Under the pieces are notes generated by a model. That model was not told the origin of the DNA, did not search any database, and saw nothing but the letters and a program-made list of their open reading frames with translations. A stretch of DNA of 64,000 bases from Mycobacterium colombiense CECT 3035. GTDB taxonomy: Bacteria; Actinomycetota; Actinomycetes; Mycobacteriales; Mycobacteriaceae. This document shows positions 1 to 10,990 of the stretch, in pieces (the first letter of the stretch is position 1; the number at the start of each line of letters is the position of its first letter). Position numbers and translations under genes: made by a program. The DNA lies in contig NZ_CP020821.1 of NCBI RefSeq assembly GCF_002105755.1, forward strand, positions 1,736,001 through 1,800,000. Reading direction: 5' to 3'.

Positions 1-1181
1 TCGGGTTGCGCGCCGCGCTGTCCTCGATCACGTTGGGCATGCCGGTGATCGGCACCTGGCTGCACTGGGCCCTGTTCGGCGGTGACTTCCCCTGCGGTGG
101 CGTCGGAAACGAATGCGCCACAGCGGGTTACATCATCCCTCGGATGTATTCACTGCACATCCTGCTGCTGCCCGGAATCATCCTGGCGCTGATCGGGCTG
201 CACCTGGCCATGGTGTGGTTCCAGAAGCACACCCAGTTCCCCGGCCCCGGTCGCACCGAGCACAACGTGGTCGGCGTGCGGGTGATGCCGGTGTTCGCCG
301 TCAAGTCCGGCGCGTTCTTCGCCGCGATCGTCGGCGTGCTGGGCCTGCTGGGTGGTCTGCTGCAGATCAACCCGATCTGGAACCTGGGGCCCTACAAGCC
401 ATCTCACGTCTCGGCCGGCTCGCAGCCGGACTTCTACATGATGTGGACCGAGGGTCTGGCCCGTATCTGGCCGCCATGGGAGTTCTACTTCTGGCACCAC
501 ACCATCCCGGCGGTGGTCTGGGTGGCGCTGATCATGGGCGGGGTGTTCGGCCTGCTGATCGTGTATCCGTTCCTGGAGAAGCGGTTCAGCGGCGACTATG
601 CGCACCACAACCTGCTGCAGCGCCCGCGCGACGTGCCGGTGCGCACGTCGATCGGTGCGATGGCGATCGCGTTCTACATGCTGCTGACGCTGTGCGCGAT
701 GAACGACATCATCGCGTTCAAGTTCGACATCTCGCTGAACGCGACGACGTGGATCGGGCGCATCGGCATGGTGATCGTTCCGCCGGTGGTCTACTTCATC
801 ACCTACCGGTGGTGCATCGGGCTGCAGCGCAGCGACCGCGCGGTGCTCGAGCACGGCATCGAGACCGGCATCATCAAGCGGCTGCCGCACGGCGCCTACG
901 TCGAGCTGCACCAGCCGCTGGGCCCGGTCGACGACCACGGCCACCCGCTGCCGCTCGAATACCAGGGCGCGCCATTGCCGAAGAAGATGAACAAGCTGGG
1001 TTCGGCCGGATCTCCGGGCCGGGGCAGCTTCCTGTTCGCCGATCCGGCGTCCGAGGACGCGGCGTTGCGCGAGGCCGCGCACGGCTCCGAACAGCGCGCC
1101 CTGACCGCGCTGCGTGAGCACCAGGACGGCCTGAACGGTTCGACGAACGGTTCGACAAACGGCGAGGGCGGCGAGCACTAG
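1..1181 (+). CDS. qcrB: Cytochrome bc1 complex cytochrome b subunit (3' part)
   Basis: This is the C-terminal roughly 390 residues of the cytochrome b subunit of the actinobacterial bc1-aa3 supercomplex, which oxidises menaquinol in the plasma membrane. The frame is open to the window edge, so the true start lies upstream; the TTG at base 6 is internal. Several hydrophobic transmembrane segments are visible. The Qo-site motif reads PDFY (about codon 142), the actinobacterial version of PEWY. The tail after the last helix is long and hydrophilic and ends in a short Asn-Gly-Ser-Thr repeat. Position next to mmpS3-ctaF-ctaC matches the Rv2196 locus. Identification is secure. Confidence 0.96.
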   Translation, partial: GLRAALSSITLGMPVIGTWLHWALFGGDFPCGGVGNECATAGYIIPRMYSLHILLLPGIILALIGLHLAMVWFQKHTQFPGPGRTEHNVVGVRVMPVFAVKSGAFFAAIVGVLGLLGGLLQINPIWNLGPYKPSHVSAGSQPDFYMMWTEGLARIWPPWEFYFWHHTIPAVVWVALIMGGVFGLLIVYPFLEKRFSGDYAHHNLLQRPRDVPVRTSIGAMAIAFYMLLTLCAMNDIIAFKFDISLNATTWIGRIGMVIVPPVVYFITYRWCIGLQRSDRAVLEHGIETGIIKRLPHGAYVELHQPLGPVDDHGHPLPLEYQGAPLPKKMNKLGSAGSPGRGSFLFADPASEDAALREAAHGSEQRALTALREHQDGLNGSTNGSTNGEGGEH

Positions 1182-1217
1182 CTCGCTGCCCCACCGGTTT
1201 TCGTCGGCGTAACGCCC

Positions 1218-1664
1218 CTACGGCCGGGCGCAGGCCCCTTGCTGCTGGGCGGCGCGCAGGATTGCGGCGGCCGTGACGAACACCCGCTTGCCCATGTCGC
1301 GGGTTTCGACCGGCAGCCCGGCGGCACAGCGCAACACCATCAGGGCCAGCGCGCTGTACGTCGCGTACGGGACGATCAGCAGGTTGACCCGTGCGTCCGC
1401 GCCGACGACCGTGATCACGTGCTGGCGTTTGTGCTCCCAGCCCGGCCAGTTGAAGTCCGGCGGCCGCTGCAACGGTGGCCAGTTGACGTTGATGGAGTCG
1501 ATCCCACCGAGCAAGGGCGTCAGCAGCGCGACCAGGCCGGGCAATTCGTTGGTGATGCGGTCCGCACGGGGCCACCAGGCGCCGTCGATGGTGCGGCCGA
1601 GCTCACAGCCCACCGAGACCCGGATGGGATTGGCGCGCGCTCGCCGTCTGTCCGCGGCATCCAC
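1218..1664 (-). CDS. DUF5994 family protein
   Basis: This is a small soluble protein of about 148 residues. It resembles the mycobacterial DUF5994 family, recognisable by the GAWWPR motif near the N-terminus, an ELPGLVALL segment and a hydrophobic core with LLIVPY. The function of the family is not known. The open frame extends to 1775, but I chose the GTG at 1664 because an AGGGGA ribosome-binding site lies upstream and the family starts shortly before the DGAWWPR segment. It is convergent with qcrB and is not part of the H37Rv Rv2196-Rv2197c interval as I remember it. Confidence 0.7.
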   Translation of the reverse strand: MDAADRRRARANPIRVSVGCELGRTIDGAWWPRADRITNELPGLVALLTPLLGGIDSINVNWPPLQRPPDFNWPGWEHKRQHVITVVGADARVNLLIVPYATYSALALMVLRCAAGLPVETRDMGKRVFVTAAAILRAAQQQGACARP

Positions 1665-1866
1665 TTGCGGTTTCCCCTCACGGTTGGCGTCCTTCGCCTC
1701 GACTGACCCGGCGAAGGGAGGGATCGCAGTGCCCGCGGCCGTCATCCGCACGGACTGCGGGACGGCCGCCGGCAACGAAACGGCTCGCGCCTGACGCTAC
1801 GCCACCCCCGGCGCACCGGATCGGGCGGCGGGGGCCACGCGCGCCGACCGCGCGCGCCAGCGGCGG

Positions 1867-2517
1867 CTACTGTTCGGCGACGACCTGGCGGAGCTGACGA
1901 ATGTGCAGCCACTCGACGACCGGCATGGCCGCGGTGATGACGCCGGCGAACCCGTAGCCGACCCACGAGCCGCCATCGTGGCCGATCGCCATCAGGTAGG
2001 TCGCCGCGGCAACCGCGATCAGCGCCGCACCCATGGTGCCGGTCAGAATCACGGTGCCGCGCAACCAGACTCGGTCGACGGCCTCGCCCGACCACTCGGC
2101 GCCCGGGCCGGGCGCGGCGGACTGGACGGTGGTGGTCCGTCCGGTCCCGGGGCGCAGGGCGCCGGTCCCCAGCCGCACCGAAGGCCTTGCCGGCCCGCGC
2201 GACGGCGCGGTCATCGCCTGCGCGGCCGGCTCGGCCTGCGACATCCGGCGGGCGCGCAACAGGATGGGGATCGCGCCCGCGATGATCAGCGCCGACACGA
2301 TGATGACGGCGTACAGCACCCACGTGGTGTGCGGGCTGCTGGCCGCCTTGTGAAAGCCCCTGCCCAGGTCCGCCAGCGCGACGGCGGCCGCCACGCTGAC
2401 GCCCAGCAGCACCAGGTAGATGGCGGCGCACGCGCCGATCAGGATGCGGTCGATGACCTCGGGCGCAATGGTGTCGTCGCCCACGCCACGCCGGTACGCC
2501 GAATATCTGCTGACCAT
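1867..2517 (-). CDS. Membrane protein, Rv2197c-like (DUF2561)
   Basis: This 216-residue protein has about four hydrophobic segments. Two lie near the N-terminus (residues about 25-50 and 65-90) and two near the C-terminus, separated by a Pro/Thr/Arg-rich loop. It matches the position and length of Rv2197c, a conserved membrane protein of unknown role. The ATG at 2515-2517 shares its A with the TGA stop of mmpS3 (TGATG), so the two genes are probably translationally coupled. The longer open frame upstream is the shadow of mmpS3. No catalytic motif is visible. Confidence 0.85.
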   Translation of the reverse strand: MVSRYSAYRRGVGDDTIAPEVIDRILIGACAAIYLVLLGVSVAAAVALADLGRGFHKAASSPHTTWVLYAVIIVSALIIAGAIPILLRARRMSQAEPAAQAMTAPSRGPARPSVRLGTGALRPGTGRTTTVQSAAPGPGAEWSGEAVDRVWLRGTVILTGTMGAALIAVAAATYLMAIGHDGGSWVGYGFAGVITAAMPVVEWLHIRQLRQVVAEQ

Positions 2518-3452
2518 CAGCAGCTCGTCTGCGGCGAGTCGTTGCTGTTCGACGAAAGCACCGTTCCGTCGCTGGTCGTGATCGAGCAATTGAGCCTGCT
2601 CACCCGGAACAGGCTGGACGCCTCCACCGAGCCCACGTCGGATTGCGAGATCGGGGTGACGGTCATCGACCACGGGATGTACACGTTGTGCTGCGTGCGG
2701 CGCCGGCCGGACGCGTCGACGTAGGTCACCGAGATGATGTCGCCCGGGGCTTTGGTGCCGGTCACCGAGTAGGTGACCTGGCGCGGACCCGCCGGGGTGC
2801 TGGGCGGCGGTGGCGCGGCCGCCGTCGACGTCGCCGGCGGCGGTGCCGGAGCGGGGGCGGGCGGGGGCGGCGGTGCCGGAGAAGGCGTCACCGTCACAGT
2901 CTGGGTCTCCGTTGCTGTCGGGGGCGGCGGCGGTTCGGTCGTGGGTGGCGGCGGGGGCGGAGGCGGCGGCTTGGTCGTCGTGATCTCGTCCTGCAGCGGC
3001 GGCGTGGACGGCGCGGTGGTGGTGCCGGGGTTGGCGAGCTTGGTGGTATCGGTGCGCGCGAACAGCAGCGATACCGACACGACGAGCGCGATCGCGGCCA
3101 CGATCGCGGCCACCCCCACCACCCACGGCCAGCGCGCGGTGCTGCGCTCGTCGTCGGCGTCGGCGGACTCGTCGAAGTCGTCGTAGTCGTAGAGCCCCAG
3201 ATCGGCCGGCAGGTAGGGGCCGCTGGTGAAGTGCTCGGACTCCGGAGCCGAGTAGGCCCGCGAGTAGGCGTCGGTCTCGTCGGTCTGGTTCGCCGCGAGT
3301 TCGGCGCTGTCCTCGAACGGCTCCGGCTCGGCGTCGGCGTCGGCGCCACGCCCCAGATCGTCCGGCTCGTCGCCGGGGTCCGGTTCGTGGCTGATCGGGT
3401 CGGCAGGGTCGGGTTCGTCAGGATCCCATCCCGGGGGTCTCGACCCGCTCAT
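2517..3452 (-). CDS. mmpS3: MmpS family membrane protein MmpS3
   Basis: This 311-residue protein has an acidic N-terminal cytoplasmic region of about 110 residues and a single transmembrane helix ([18 protein letters not shown]). A long Pro/Thr-rich periplasmic linker with several runs of Pro follows, then a C-terminal MmpS domain ([18 protein letters not shown] onward) with two cysteines. MmpS proteins usually partner MmpL transporters, but MmpS3 has no mmpL neighbour here, as in M. tuberculosis Rv2198c. It sits directly downstream of ctaF in the cytochrome oxidase cluster. The linker is longer than I recall for H37Rv. Confidence 0.95.
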   Translation of the reverse strand: MSGSRPPGWDPDEPDPADPISHEPDPGDEPDDLGRGADADAEPEPFEDSAELAANQTDETDAYSRAYSAPESEHFTSGPYLPADLGLYDYDDFDESADADDERSTARWPWVVGVAAIVAAIALVVSVSLLFARTDTTKLANPGTTTAPSTPPLQDEITTTKPPPPPPPPPTTEPPPPPTATETQTVTVTPSPAPPPPPAPAPAPPPATSTAAAPPPPSTPAGPRQVTYSVTGTKAPGDIISVTYVDASGRRRTQHNVYIPWSMTVTPISQSDVGSVEASSLFRVSRLNCSITTSDGTVLSSNSNDSPQTSC

Positions 3453-3639
3453 CTCTGCCTTTGCCTACCCTGTTCGACGGCCTCACCTGCGCACAAGACT
3501 CCGCGATCACATCGTTGCGGGCGCGCTGGGAGGCTTCTCGTTTGCCTGGGCAAAACACTACCGAACCCAAAAGGGGCAAAGCCGTCGTGGCGAACTGCCC
3601 ACCAATCACGTGATCGGATTGTGACCTTTATGCCGCGAA

Positions 3640-4059
3640 TCAGTGCTTCTCGGGACCGATGTAGTACTCGAAGACCAGTCCGGCCACCGACGTCAGGACG
3701 AACATCACCCCGGCGACGATCAGCCAAGGCAACCACAGCGCGATGCCCACCGCGACCACCGAGCCGGACAGCGCGATCAGAATCGGCCACCAGCTGTGCG
3801 GGCTGAAGAAGCCCAATTCGCCTGCTCCGTCGCTGATCTCAGCGCCCTCGTAGTCCTCGGGCCGGGTGTCCAGGCGGCGCGCCACGAAGCGGAAGAACGT
3901 CGCGGTGATCATCGCCAGGCCACCGGTCAGCACCAGCGCGGTGGTGCCCGCCCACTCCACGCCTCCGGTGGCGAAGAGGGCGGTCAGCACCCCGTAGAGC
4001 GCCGCGACCACAATGAAAAACCCGGCAATGAACTCGAATAGCCTGGCTTCGATATGCAT
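3640..4059 (-). CDS. ctaF: Cytochrome c oxidase subunit 4
   Basis: This 139-residue actinobacterial cytochrome c oxidase subunit IV has the same length as Rv2199c. It carries about four hydrophobic helices, including [19 protein letters not shown] near the N-terminus, and ends in YYIGPEKH. It is a structural subunit of the aa3 oxidase in the plasma membrane. It follows ctaC after a gap of 13 bases on the same strand, so the two are almost certainly cotranscribed. The start at 4059 is the only reasonable one, since the whole frame is conserved. Confidence 0.95.
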   Translation of the reverse strand: MHIEARLFEFIAGFFIVVAALYGVLTALFATGGVEWAGTTALVLTGGLAMITATFFRFVARRLDTRPEDYEGAEISDGAGELGFFSPHSWWPILIALSGSVVAVGIALWLPWLIVAGVMFVLTSVAGLVFEYYIGPEKH

Positions 4060-4072
4060 TTGGTGTCCTAAC

Positions 4073-5182
4073 CTACTGGCTTCCGGCCAATTGGCCGCGC
4101 TTGGTGTCGAACGGGTGGGTGGTCACCGCGACCGGGGGCTGCCCGATCGCCTGCAACGCCTCGGCGTTGCTCTTACCGTCCATCCGCTGCTGCAGGTAGG
4201 CCTTGAAGTCGTTGGGCGCCACCACCCGAACCTCGAAGTTCATCATCGAGTGATACGTGCCGCAGAACTCGGCGCAGTGGCCCACGAACGCGCCGGGCGT
4301 CTGGATCTCCTCGGTCTGGAAGACGTGCACCGAGTTGTTCGCGTCGGCGTTGGGGATCACGTCGCGCTTGAACAGGAACTCCGGCACCCAGAACGTGTGG
4401 ATCACGTCCGCGGACGCCAGGTCGAATTCGATGCGCTTGCCGGTCGGCAGCACCAGCACCGGGATCTCCTCGCTGGAGCCCAGCGTCTCGACCTTGTCGA
4501 AGTTCAGGTACTGGCGGTCCGAGGTGTTCAGCCCGCGGACGGCGCCGACGCGCTCCTCGCCGTGGGCGTCCTTGCCCTCCGGCTTGGACAGCATCGCCTT
4601 CTTGCGCGCCGGGTCGGTGCCGTCGTAGGTCAGCGTGCCGTCTTTGAAGTTGACCTTCTGATAGCCGAACTTCCAGTTCCACTGGAAGGCCGTGACATCG
4701 ATCACAACCTCGGGGTTCTTGTCCAGGTGCAGCATCTTCTCCTGCACCACGACGGTGAAGTAGAACAGCACGGAGATGATGAGGAAGGGCGTCACCGTGA
4801 GCGCCAGCTCCAGCGGCATGTTGTAGCCGAACTGCCTGGGCAGCACGGTGTCGGTGGCCTTCTTGCGGTGGAAAGCCGACGCCCAGAAGATCAGGCCGAA
4901 CACGATGAGGCCGACGACCAGCGACGCGATCACGGCGCCGATCCACAGTTCGCGGTTGAGGTGGGCCTCCGGGGTGATGCCCCGCGGCCAGCCCAGCGCC
5001 AGCGCGTCGGCCCAGCTGCTGCATCCGCTCAGGAACAGCGCTAGCACGCCCAGCACGGCCGCCAGCGCGACGGGCCGGAGACGACGGGAAAGACCCTTCG
5101 CTCGGCGCCCGGAGCCCCCGGAACGGCGCCGAAACCTGCCCTGCGACAAACGTTGCGAACGGTCCTGCTCGCGAGGGGTCAC
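4073..5182 (-). CDS. ctaC: Cytochrome c oxidase subunit 2
   Basis: This 369-residue subunit II of the aa3 cytochrome c oxidase carries the CuA electron-entry site. An Arg-rich N-terminus leads to a lipoprotein-type signal (ALFLSGC). Two membrane helices then anchor an extracytoplasmic cupredoxin domain with the CuA motif [13 protein letters not shown] near residue 300. I chose the GTG at 5182 because a GGAGG sits a few bases upstream and the H37Rv protein starts with the same VTPR context; the open frame to 5278 has no such support. It is divergent from asnB across about 157 bases and leads the ctaC-ctaF-mmpS3-Rv2197c-like gene string. Confidence 0.95.
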   Translation of the reverse strand: MTPREQDRSQRLSQGRFRRRSGGSGRRAKGLSRRLRPVALAAVLGVLALFLSGCSSWADALALGWPRGITPEAHLNRELWIGAVIASLVVGLIVFGLIFWASAFHRKKATDTVLPRQFGYNMPLELALTVTPFLIISVLFYFTVVVQEKMLHLDKNPEVVIDVTAFQWNWKFGYQKVNFKDGTLTYDGTDPARKKAMLSKPEGKDAHGEERVGAVRGLNTSDRQYLNFDKVETLGSSEEIPVLVLPTGKRIEFDLASADVIHTFWVPEFLFKRDVIPNADANNSVHVFQTEEIQTPGAFVGHCAEFCGTYHSMMNFEVRVVAPNDFKAYLQQRMDGKSNAEALQAIGQPPVAVTTHPFDTKRGQLAGSQ

Positions 5183-5339
5183 GTTAGCGCCTCCTGCTCG
5201 GATATCGAATACTACGCAGCGTAGACCACGCGTCTGAGCCGGGCGACGAAACCCCGGCCCGCCGGGGCGTCCGGCCATTCACGACGTGCCCGGGTACGAG
5301 GTCCACGCACGCCCGTCAAGTGCGGCATACTGGGGCGCC

Positions 5340-7286
5340 GTGTGTGGTCTGCTGGCGTTCGTCGCCGCCCCGGAGGGCTCCGATAAAGAAGCGGCCGCCG
5401 CCCGCGCCGACGACGCCGTCGGTCACTCGTTACGCCTGATGCGGCACCGCGGCCCCGACGAACCCGGCGGCCTGGCCGCCGAGGGTGCAGTCGTGTTCGG
5501 CTTCAACCGGCTGTCGTTCATCGACATCGCGCATTCGCATCAGCCGCTGCGCTGGGGGCCGCCCGAGGCGCCCGACCGCTACGTGCTGGTGTTCAACGGC
5601 GAGATCTACAACTACCTCGAGCTGCGCGCCGAGCTGGGCGCCCAGCACGGCGCGGCGTTCGCCACGGACGGCGACGGCGAGGCGATCGTCGCCGGCTTCC
5701 ACCACTGGGGCACCGACGTCTTGACCCGGCTGCGCGGCATGTTCGCGTTTGCGCTGTGGGACACCGTCACCCGCGAATTGTTCTGCGCCCGAGACCCTTT
5801 CGGCATCAAGCCGCTGTTCATGGCGACCGGCACCGGCGGCACGGCGGTGGCCAGCGAGAAGAAGTGCCTGCTGGATCTGGCCGAGCTGATCGGCTTCGAC
5901 ACCGGGATCGACGAGCGGGCCGTGCAGCACTACACCGTCCTGCAGTACGTGCCCGAGCCCGAGACGCTGCACCGCGGGGTGCGCCGGCTGGAATCGGGCT
6001 GCTACGCCCGCATCCGGCCCGGGCAGCGGCCGCAGACCACCCGCTACTTCACGCCGCGCTTCGCCGCGGTGCCGATCACCCGCGACACCGAACAGGCCCG
6101 CTACGACGAGATCACCGCGGTGCTCGAGGACTCGGTGGCCAAGCACATGCGCGCCGACGTCACCGTCGGGGCGTTCCTGTCCGGCGGGATCGACTCCACC
6201 GCCATCGCCGCGCTGGCCATCCGGCACAACCCCCGGCTGATCACGTTCACCACCGGCTTCGAGCGGGAGGGCTTCTCCGAGATCGACGTCGCGGTGGCCT
6301 CGGCCGAGGCGATCGGCGCCCGCCACATCGCCAAGGTGGTCAAGCCCGACGAGTTCGTCGCCGCCCTGCCCGAGATCGTCTGGTACCTCGACGAGCCGGT
6401 GGCCGACCCGGCGCTGGTGCCGCTGTTCTTCGTCGCCCGGGAAGCCCGCAAGCACGTCAAGGTGGTATTGAGCGGCGAGGGCGCCGACGAGCTGTTCGGC
6501 GGCTACACGATCTACCGGGAGCCGTTGTCGCTCAAGCCGTTTGACTATCTGCCCCGGCCGTTGCGGCGATCGGTGGGCAAGATGAGCAAGCCGCTGCCCG
6601 AGGGGATGCGCGGCAAGAGCCTGCTGCACCGCGGCTCCCTGACGCTCGAGGAGCGCTACTACGGCAACGCCCGCAGCTTCTCCGACGCGCAGCTGCGCGA
6701 CGTGCTGCCCGGATTCCGCGAGGAATGGACCCACACCGACGTCACCGCGCCGGTGTACGCCGAGTCGGCGGGCTGGGACCCGGTGGCGCGCATGCAGCAC
6801 GTCGACCTGTTCACCTGGCTGCGCGGCGACATCCTGGTCAAAGCCGACAAGATGACGATGGCCAACTCGCTGGAGCTGCGAGTGCCCTTCCTGGATCCCG
6901 AGGTGTTCGCCGTCGCCTCGCGGCTGCCGGTCGAGGCGAAGATCACCCGGACGACGACGAAGTACGCGCTGCGCCGGGCGTTGGAGCCGATCGTTCCGGC
7001 GCATGTGCTGCACCGGCCCAAGCTCGGATTCCCGGTGCCGATCCGGCACTGGCTGCGAGCCGGCGAGCTGCTGGAGTGGGCCTACGCGACGGTGGACGCC
7101 TCGCAGGCCGATCACCTGGTCGACAAGACCGCCGTGCGCCGGATGCTCGACGAGCACCGCAACGGCGTCAGCGATCACAGCCGCCGGCTGTGGACGCTGC
7201 TGATCTTCATGCTCTGGCACGCGATCTTCGTCGAGCACAGCGTGGTGCCCCAGATCAGCGAGCCCGTTTACCCCGTGCAGCTCTGA
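5340..7286 (+). CDS. asnB: Asparagine synthase (glutamine-hydrolysing)
   Basis: This 648-residue class II amidotransferase makes asparagine from aspartate, ATP and glutamine. The start is fixed by catalysis: the GTG at 5340 is followed by TGT, giving Met-Cys-Gly, and Cys2 must be the N-terminal nucleophile after Met removal. The upstream in-frame codons would bury it. The glutaminase domain shows NGEIYNYLELR, and the synthetase domain has the ATP pyrophosphatase loop LSGGIDSTA near residue 282. It corresponds to Rv2201. It is convergent with adoK, with a long palindrome between the two genes. Confidence 0.96.
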   Translation: MCGLLAFVAAPEGSDKEAAAARADDAVGHSLRLMRHRGPDEPGGLAAEGAVVFGFNRLSFIDIAHSHQPLRWGPPEAPDRYVLVFNGEIYNYLELRAELGAQHGAAFATDGDGEAIVAGFHHWGTDVLTRLRGMFAFALWDTVTRELFCARDPFGIKPLFMATGTGGTAVASEKKCLLDLAELIGFDTGIDERAVQHYTVLQYVPEPETLHRGVRRLESGCYARIRPGQRPQTTRYFTPRFAAVPITRDTEQARYDEITAVLEDSVAKHMRADVTVGAFLSGGIDSTAIAALAIRHNPRLITFTTGFEREGFSEIDVAVASAEAIGARHIAKVVKPDEFVAALPEIVWYLDEPVADPALVPLFFVAREARKHVKVVLSGEGADELFGGYTIYREPLSLKPFDYLPRPLRRSVGKMSKPLPEGMRGKSLLHRGSLTLEERYYGNARSFSDAQLRDVLPGFREEWTHTDVTAPVYAESAGWDPVARMQHVDLFTWLRGDILVKADKMTMANSLELRVPFLDPEVFAVASRLPVEAKITRTTTKYALRRALEPIVPAHVLHRPKLGFPVPIRHWLRAGELLEWAYATVDASQADHLVDKTAVRRMLDEHRNGVSDHSRRLWTLLIFMLWHAIFVEHSVVPQISEPVYPVQL

Positions 7287-7293
7287 GTGTGGG

Positions 7294-7355
7294 CCGCGAG
7301 CGTAAGCGCACTGCGAACATCCAGCTCCAAAGCCGCAGCGTGCTTACGCTCGCGG
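7294..7355. terminator. Long palindrome between convergent asnB and adoK
   Basis: Two 22-base arms (7294-7315 and 7334-7355) pair with only two mismatched positions around an 18-base loop. The outer 14 bases, CCGCGAGCGTAAGC, are perfectly complementary. It fills nearly the whole gap between two convergent genes, so it can act as a bidirectional terminator. There is no U-tract, which is usual in mycobacteria. The arm sequence could also be a dispersed repeat (see findings). Confidence 0.5.
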
Positions 7356-7363
7356 GGAAGGAG

Positions 7364-8356
<993 letters not shown>

Positions 8357-8531
8357 CTAGGTTATCTAGCTTACTCACGGGCCTCGACCGTCGCTGTGTG
8401 GACTCCTCGGCGCGAGGGTGTGCGCTAGCCTCCCTTAGAAACCCACCCAGCAACTCACTCAAGTCGCCGGGATCACATTGCTCGGGCCGCAGCCCGCTTG
8501 CAGTCCCGTCTACCACCGTAGGAGAACCACG

Positions 8532-9209
8532 ATGGCAGGTCCGCACTCGCCGAACCACACCGTCGGCGGCGAAGGACCAACACCCCCAAGCGAATCCCCG
8601 CCCCTGGAGTTCCCGGATGACCCCAACTCCGGTGGCCCGGGCTTCGCTTCCGCTGCGCAGGCAGGACCCGCGACAGCCAATTATGCCGGGCAGCCCCCCG
8701 CGCCGGTCCCGTACCCGCCGCAACGGTCCAAGCGTGGGCTGATCGTCGGCGTCGCGCTGGCCATCGCGCTGGTCGCGGTGCTGACGGTGGCCATCGTCTA
8801 CGGGGTCCGCACCAACGGGGCCAACACCGGCGCCACGTTCTCCGAGGGCGCGGCGAGGACGGCCATCCAGGGCTATCTGGACGCGCTCGAGCACCGCGAC
8901 ATCGACGAGATCGCCCGCAACGCGTTGTGCGGGCTCTACGACGGCGTCCAGGACAAGCGATCCGACCAGGCCCTGGCCAAGCTCAGCAGCGACGCGTTCC
9001 GCAAGCAGTTCTCCGAGGTCGAACTGACCTCGATCGACAAGATCGTCTACCTGTCGCAGTACCAGGCCCAGGCGTTGTTCACGATGCGGGTGTCCCCGGT
9101 GAGCGGTGGCCCGATGCACGGGCAGGTGCAGGGCATCGCGCAGCTGCTGTTCCAGCGCGGCCAGATCATGGTCTGCTCGTACGTGCTGCGCACCGGCGGC
9201 TCGTACTGA
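8532..9209 (+). CDS. Single-pass membrane protein, Rv2203-like
   Basis: This 225-residue protein has a Pro/Ser-rich cytoplasmic N-terminus of about 70 residues and one transmembrane helix (LIVGVALAIALVAVLTVAIV). An extracytoplasmic domain of about 120 residues follows, with an NTF2-like/DUF4878 look (a helix with IQGYLDALEHRDIDEIARN). The start is the ATG at 8532, preceded by AGGAG. It corresponds by position to Rv2203, a conserved membrane protein of unknown role. It is convergent with the Fe-S carrier gene, and a strong hairpin separates them. Confidence 0.82.
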   Translation: MAGPHSPNHTVGGEGPTPPSESPPLEFPDDPNSGGPGFASAAQAGPATANYAGQPPAPVPYPPQRSKRGLIVGVALAIALVAVLTVAIVYGVRTNGANTGATFSEGAARTAIQGYLDALEHRDIDEIARNALCGLYDGVQDKRSDQALAKLSSDAFRKQFSEVELTSIDKIVYLSQYQAQALFTMRVSPVSGGPMHGQVQGIAQLLFQRGQIMVCSYVLRTGGSY

Positions 9210-9217
9210 ACGCACGC

Positions 9218-9249
9218 CGTCAGCCGGGCTGTGCGGCCCGGCTGACGGA
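9218..9249. terminator. Bidirectional hairpin terminator
   Basis: A perfect 13-base-pair stem (CCGTCAGCCGGGC with its complement) closes a 6-base loop. It lies between the stops of the convergent Rv2203-like gene (9209) and the Fe-S carrier gene (9267). Placement and stem strength fit an intrinsic bidirectional terminator without a U-tract. Confidence 0.75.
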
Positions 9250-9266
9250 TTCGCGGATCTAACCGA

Positions 9267-9626
9267 TCAGTTGAAAGAGTCGCCGCAGGCGCACGAGCCG
9301 GTGGCGTTGGGGTTGTCGATGGTGAAGCCCTGCTTCTCGATGGTGTCCACGAAGTCGATGGACGCGCCTTCGACGTAGGGCGCGCTCATCCGGTCCACCG
9401 TCAACTTCACACCGCCGAACTCCGCGGTCAGGTCGCCGTCCAGCGCCCGGTCGTCGAAGAAGAGGTTGTAGCGCAGGCCGGCGCAGCCGCCCGGCTGCAC
9501 GGCGATGCGCAGCGCCAGGTCGTCGCGGCCCTCCTGGTCCAGCAGGGACTTTGCCTTGGTGGCGGCGGCCTCGGTCAGGATCACGCCGTGGGTCGTCGTG
9601 GCGTTCGACTCGTTCTGCACCGTCAT
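9267..9626 (-). CDS. erpA: A-type iron-sulfur cluster carrier (HesB/ErpA family)
   Basis: This 119-residue A-type carrier passes Fe-S clusters to client proteins. The three ligand cysteines are in place: one in PGGCAGLRY (near residue 51) and two in the C-terminal GSCACGDSF. I chose the ATG at 9626, which gives MTVQNES, because it matches Rv2204c; seven more codons are open upstream. The window also holds likely Fe-S clients: lipA, the ferredoxin and the aconitase-like protein. The symbol follows common annotation; the specific client is not shown by the sequence. Confidence 0.9.
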   Translation of the reverse strand: MTVQNESNATTTHGVILTEAAATKAKSLLDQEGRDDLALRIAVQPGGCAGLRYNLFFDDRALDGDLTAEFGGVKLTVDRMSAPYVEGASIDFVDTIEKQGFTIDNPNATGSCACGDSFN

Positions 9627-9722
9627 TGCTTCTCCTACGTGCCTCATTGTTGGGTGGGGTCGATCAAGCCCGAAATCGCCGGCTTGCGCCGGGCGATCCG
9701 GACCGCCCGAAAGTCCACTCCC

Positions 9723-10799
9723 TCAACGGTACCTTGCAGGACCGCTATTCCCGAGTCGCGCCGCAACTACCGATGCCAGCCCCATGAGCTGGTTGGCCGC
9801 GTCGGCCTGGGCCAGCCGCGCCGATCCGGCGTGCTCGGCGATGGATAACGCCGCCATGATGCCCGACGAGCGCACCGTCGCGTTGTCCAAGTCGACCTGG
9901 CCGGCCAGCACGACCACGGGAATCCCCCGCGGCCGGGCGGCGTCGGCGAGAAAGCCCACCACCTTGCCGTGCAGGGACTGCTCGTCGAACCGGCCCTCAC
10001 CGGTGACGATCATGTCCGCGGTGTCCAGGTCGTCGGACAGCCGGGTGTGCTCGGCGATGATGGCCGCCCCGGACTCGCAGCGGCCGCCGAGCGCCAGCAG
10101 CCCCGCCCCGATGCCGCCGGCCGCGGCAGCGCCCGGCTCCGCGCTCACGTCCCGTCCGGCCACGGCTTCCAGGATCAGCGCCCACGCCTGCAGGCGCACC
10201 TCCAGCGCCGCGACGGTGGCCGTGTCGGCGCCCTTCTGCGGCCCGAACACCCGCGCCGCCCCCCACGGGCCCAGCAGCGGGTATTCGGTGTCGGAGGCGG
10301 CGATCAGCTCGACGTTGCCCAGCTGCCGCCGCGCGGTGTCCAGCCCGCCCAGTTCGGCGATCATGCCCTGGCCGCCGTCGGTGCAGGCGCTGCCGCCCAG
10401 CCCGACCACGATGCGCGTCGCGCCGACCCGCAGCGCCTCGGCGATCAGCTGCCCAACACCTTTGCTGTGCGCCGCCATGGCGGTCTCCGGGGTGGGCGGT
10501 CCGCCGACCAGCGCCAGGCCGCACGCCTGCGCGCACTCCAGGTAGGCGGTGGCCGAGCCCCGGTCGAACACCCAATCGGCTTCGACCATGGCTTTCAGGG
10601 GTCCGGACACCCGCAGGCGCCGCGTCTGCCCCAGCCTGCTGGCGAGCACCTCGACGAAGCCCGGGCCGCCGTCGGATTGGGGGGCGACGATGAACCGGTC
10701 GCCAGGCCGCGACCGCGTCCAACCGGTCGCGATGGCGGCGGCGGCTTCGAGGGCCGACATGCTGTCGCCGTAGCAGTCCGGTGCCACCAGGACCTGCAT
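9723..10799 (-). CDS. Glycerate kinase
   Basis: This 358-residue protein has the length of Rv2205c and belongs to the GlxK-type glycerate kinase family, which phosphorylates glycerate. It shows the N-terminal [16 protein letters not shown], the glycine-rich [14 protein letters not shown] and the C-terminal [15 protein letters not shown] signatures. The ATG at 10799 is chosen because family members begin at this strand; the extra 25 codons upstream are not conserved. It reads towards the Fe-S carrier gene on the same strand with about 95 bases between them. The substrate is assigned from family membership only. Confidence 0.88.
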   Translation of the reverse strand: MQVLVAPDCYGDSMSALEAAAAIATGWTRSRPGDRFIVAPQSDGGPGFVEVLASRLGQTRRLRVSGPLKAMVEADWVFDRGSATAYLECAQACGLALVGGPPTPETAMAAHSKGVGQLIAEALRVGATRIVVGLGGSACTDGGQGMIAELGGLDTARRQLGNVELIAASDTEYPLLGPWGAARVFGPQKGADTATVAALEVRLQAWALILEAVAGRDVSAEPGAAAAGGIGAGLLALGGRCESGAAIIAEHTRLSDDLDTADMIVTGEGRFDEQSLHGKVVGFLADAARPRGIPVVVLAGQVDLDNATVRSSGIMAALSIAEHAGSARLAQADAANQLMGLASVVAARLGNSGPARYR

Positions 10800-10990
10800 G
10801 GCGGGCAGTTGAAGGCGGCCGGGGGCCAGGCCGGGACCACCATCATCCGAGGCCATCGACCCGTCGTCCATCAAAGGCTGCCGTTCATCACGTGTAAGAG
10901 TAGGGCCAAGGGAGGTACTAACGCAGGTCTAATAGCAAGGCATTCCAGGCGAATTCCGGCGCGCGTCGCCGGCGAAGTAACCTGGCCCCT

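Noticed and set aside
2773..3186. Gly-rich plus-strand protein resembling a PE-PGRS fragment
   Set aside because: It is the complement of the Pro-rich linker of mmpS3. There is no PE domain.
5430..7238. A 602-codon minus-strand open frame opposite asnB
   Set aside because: asnB is certain from its catalytic Cys start and motifs. The opposite frame has no recognisable family and low-complexity composition.
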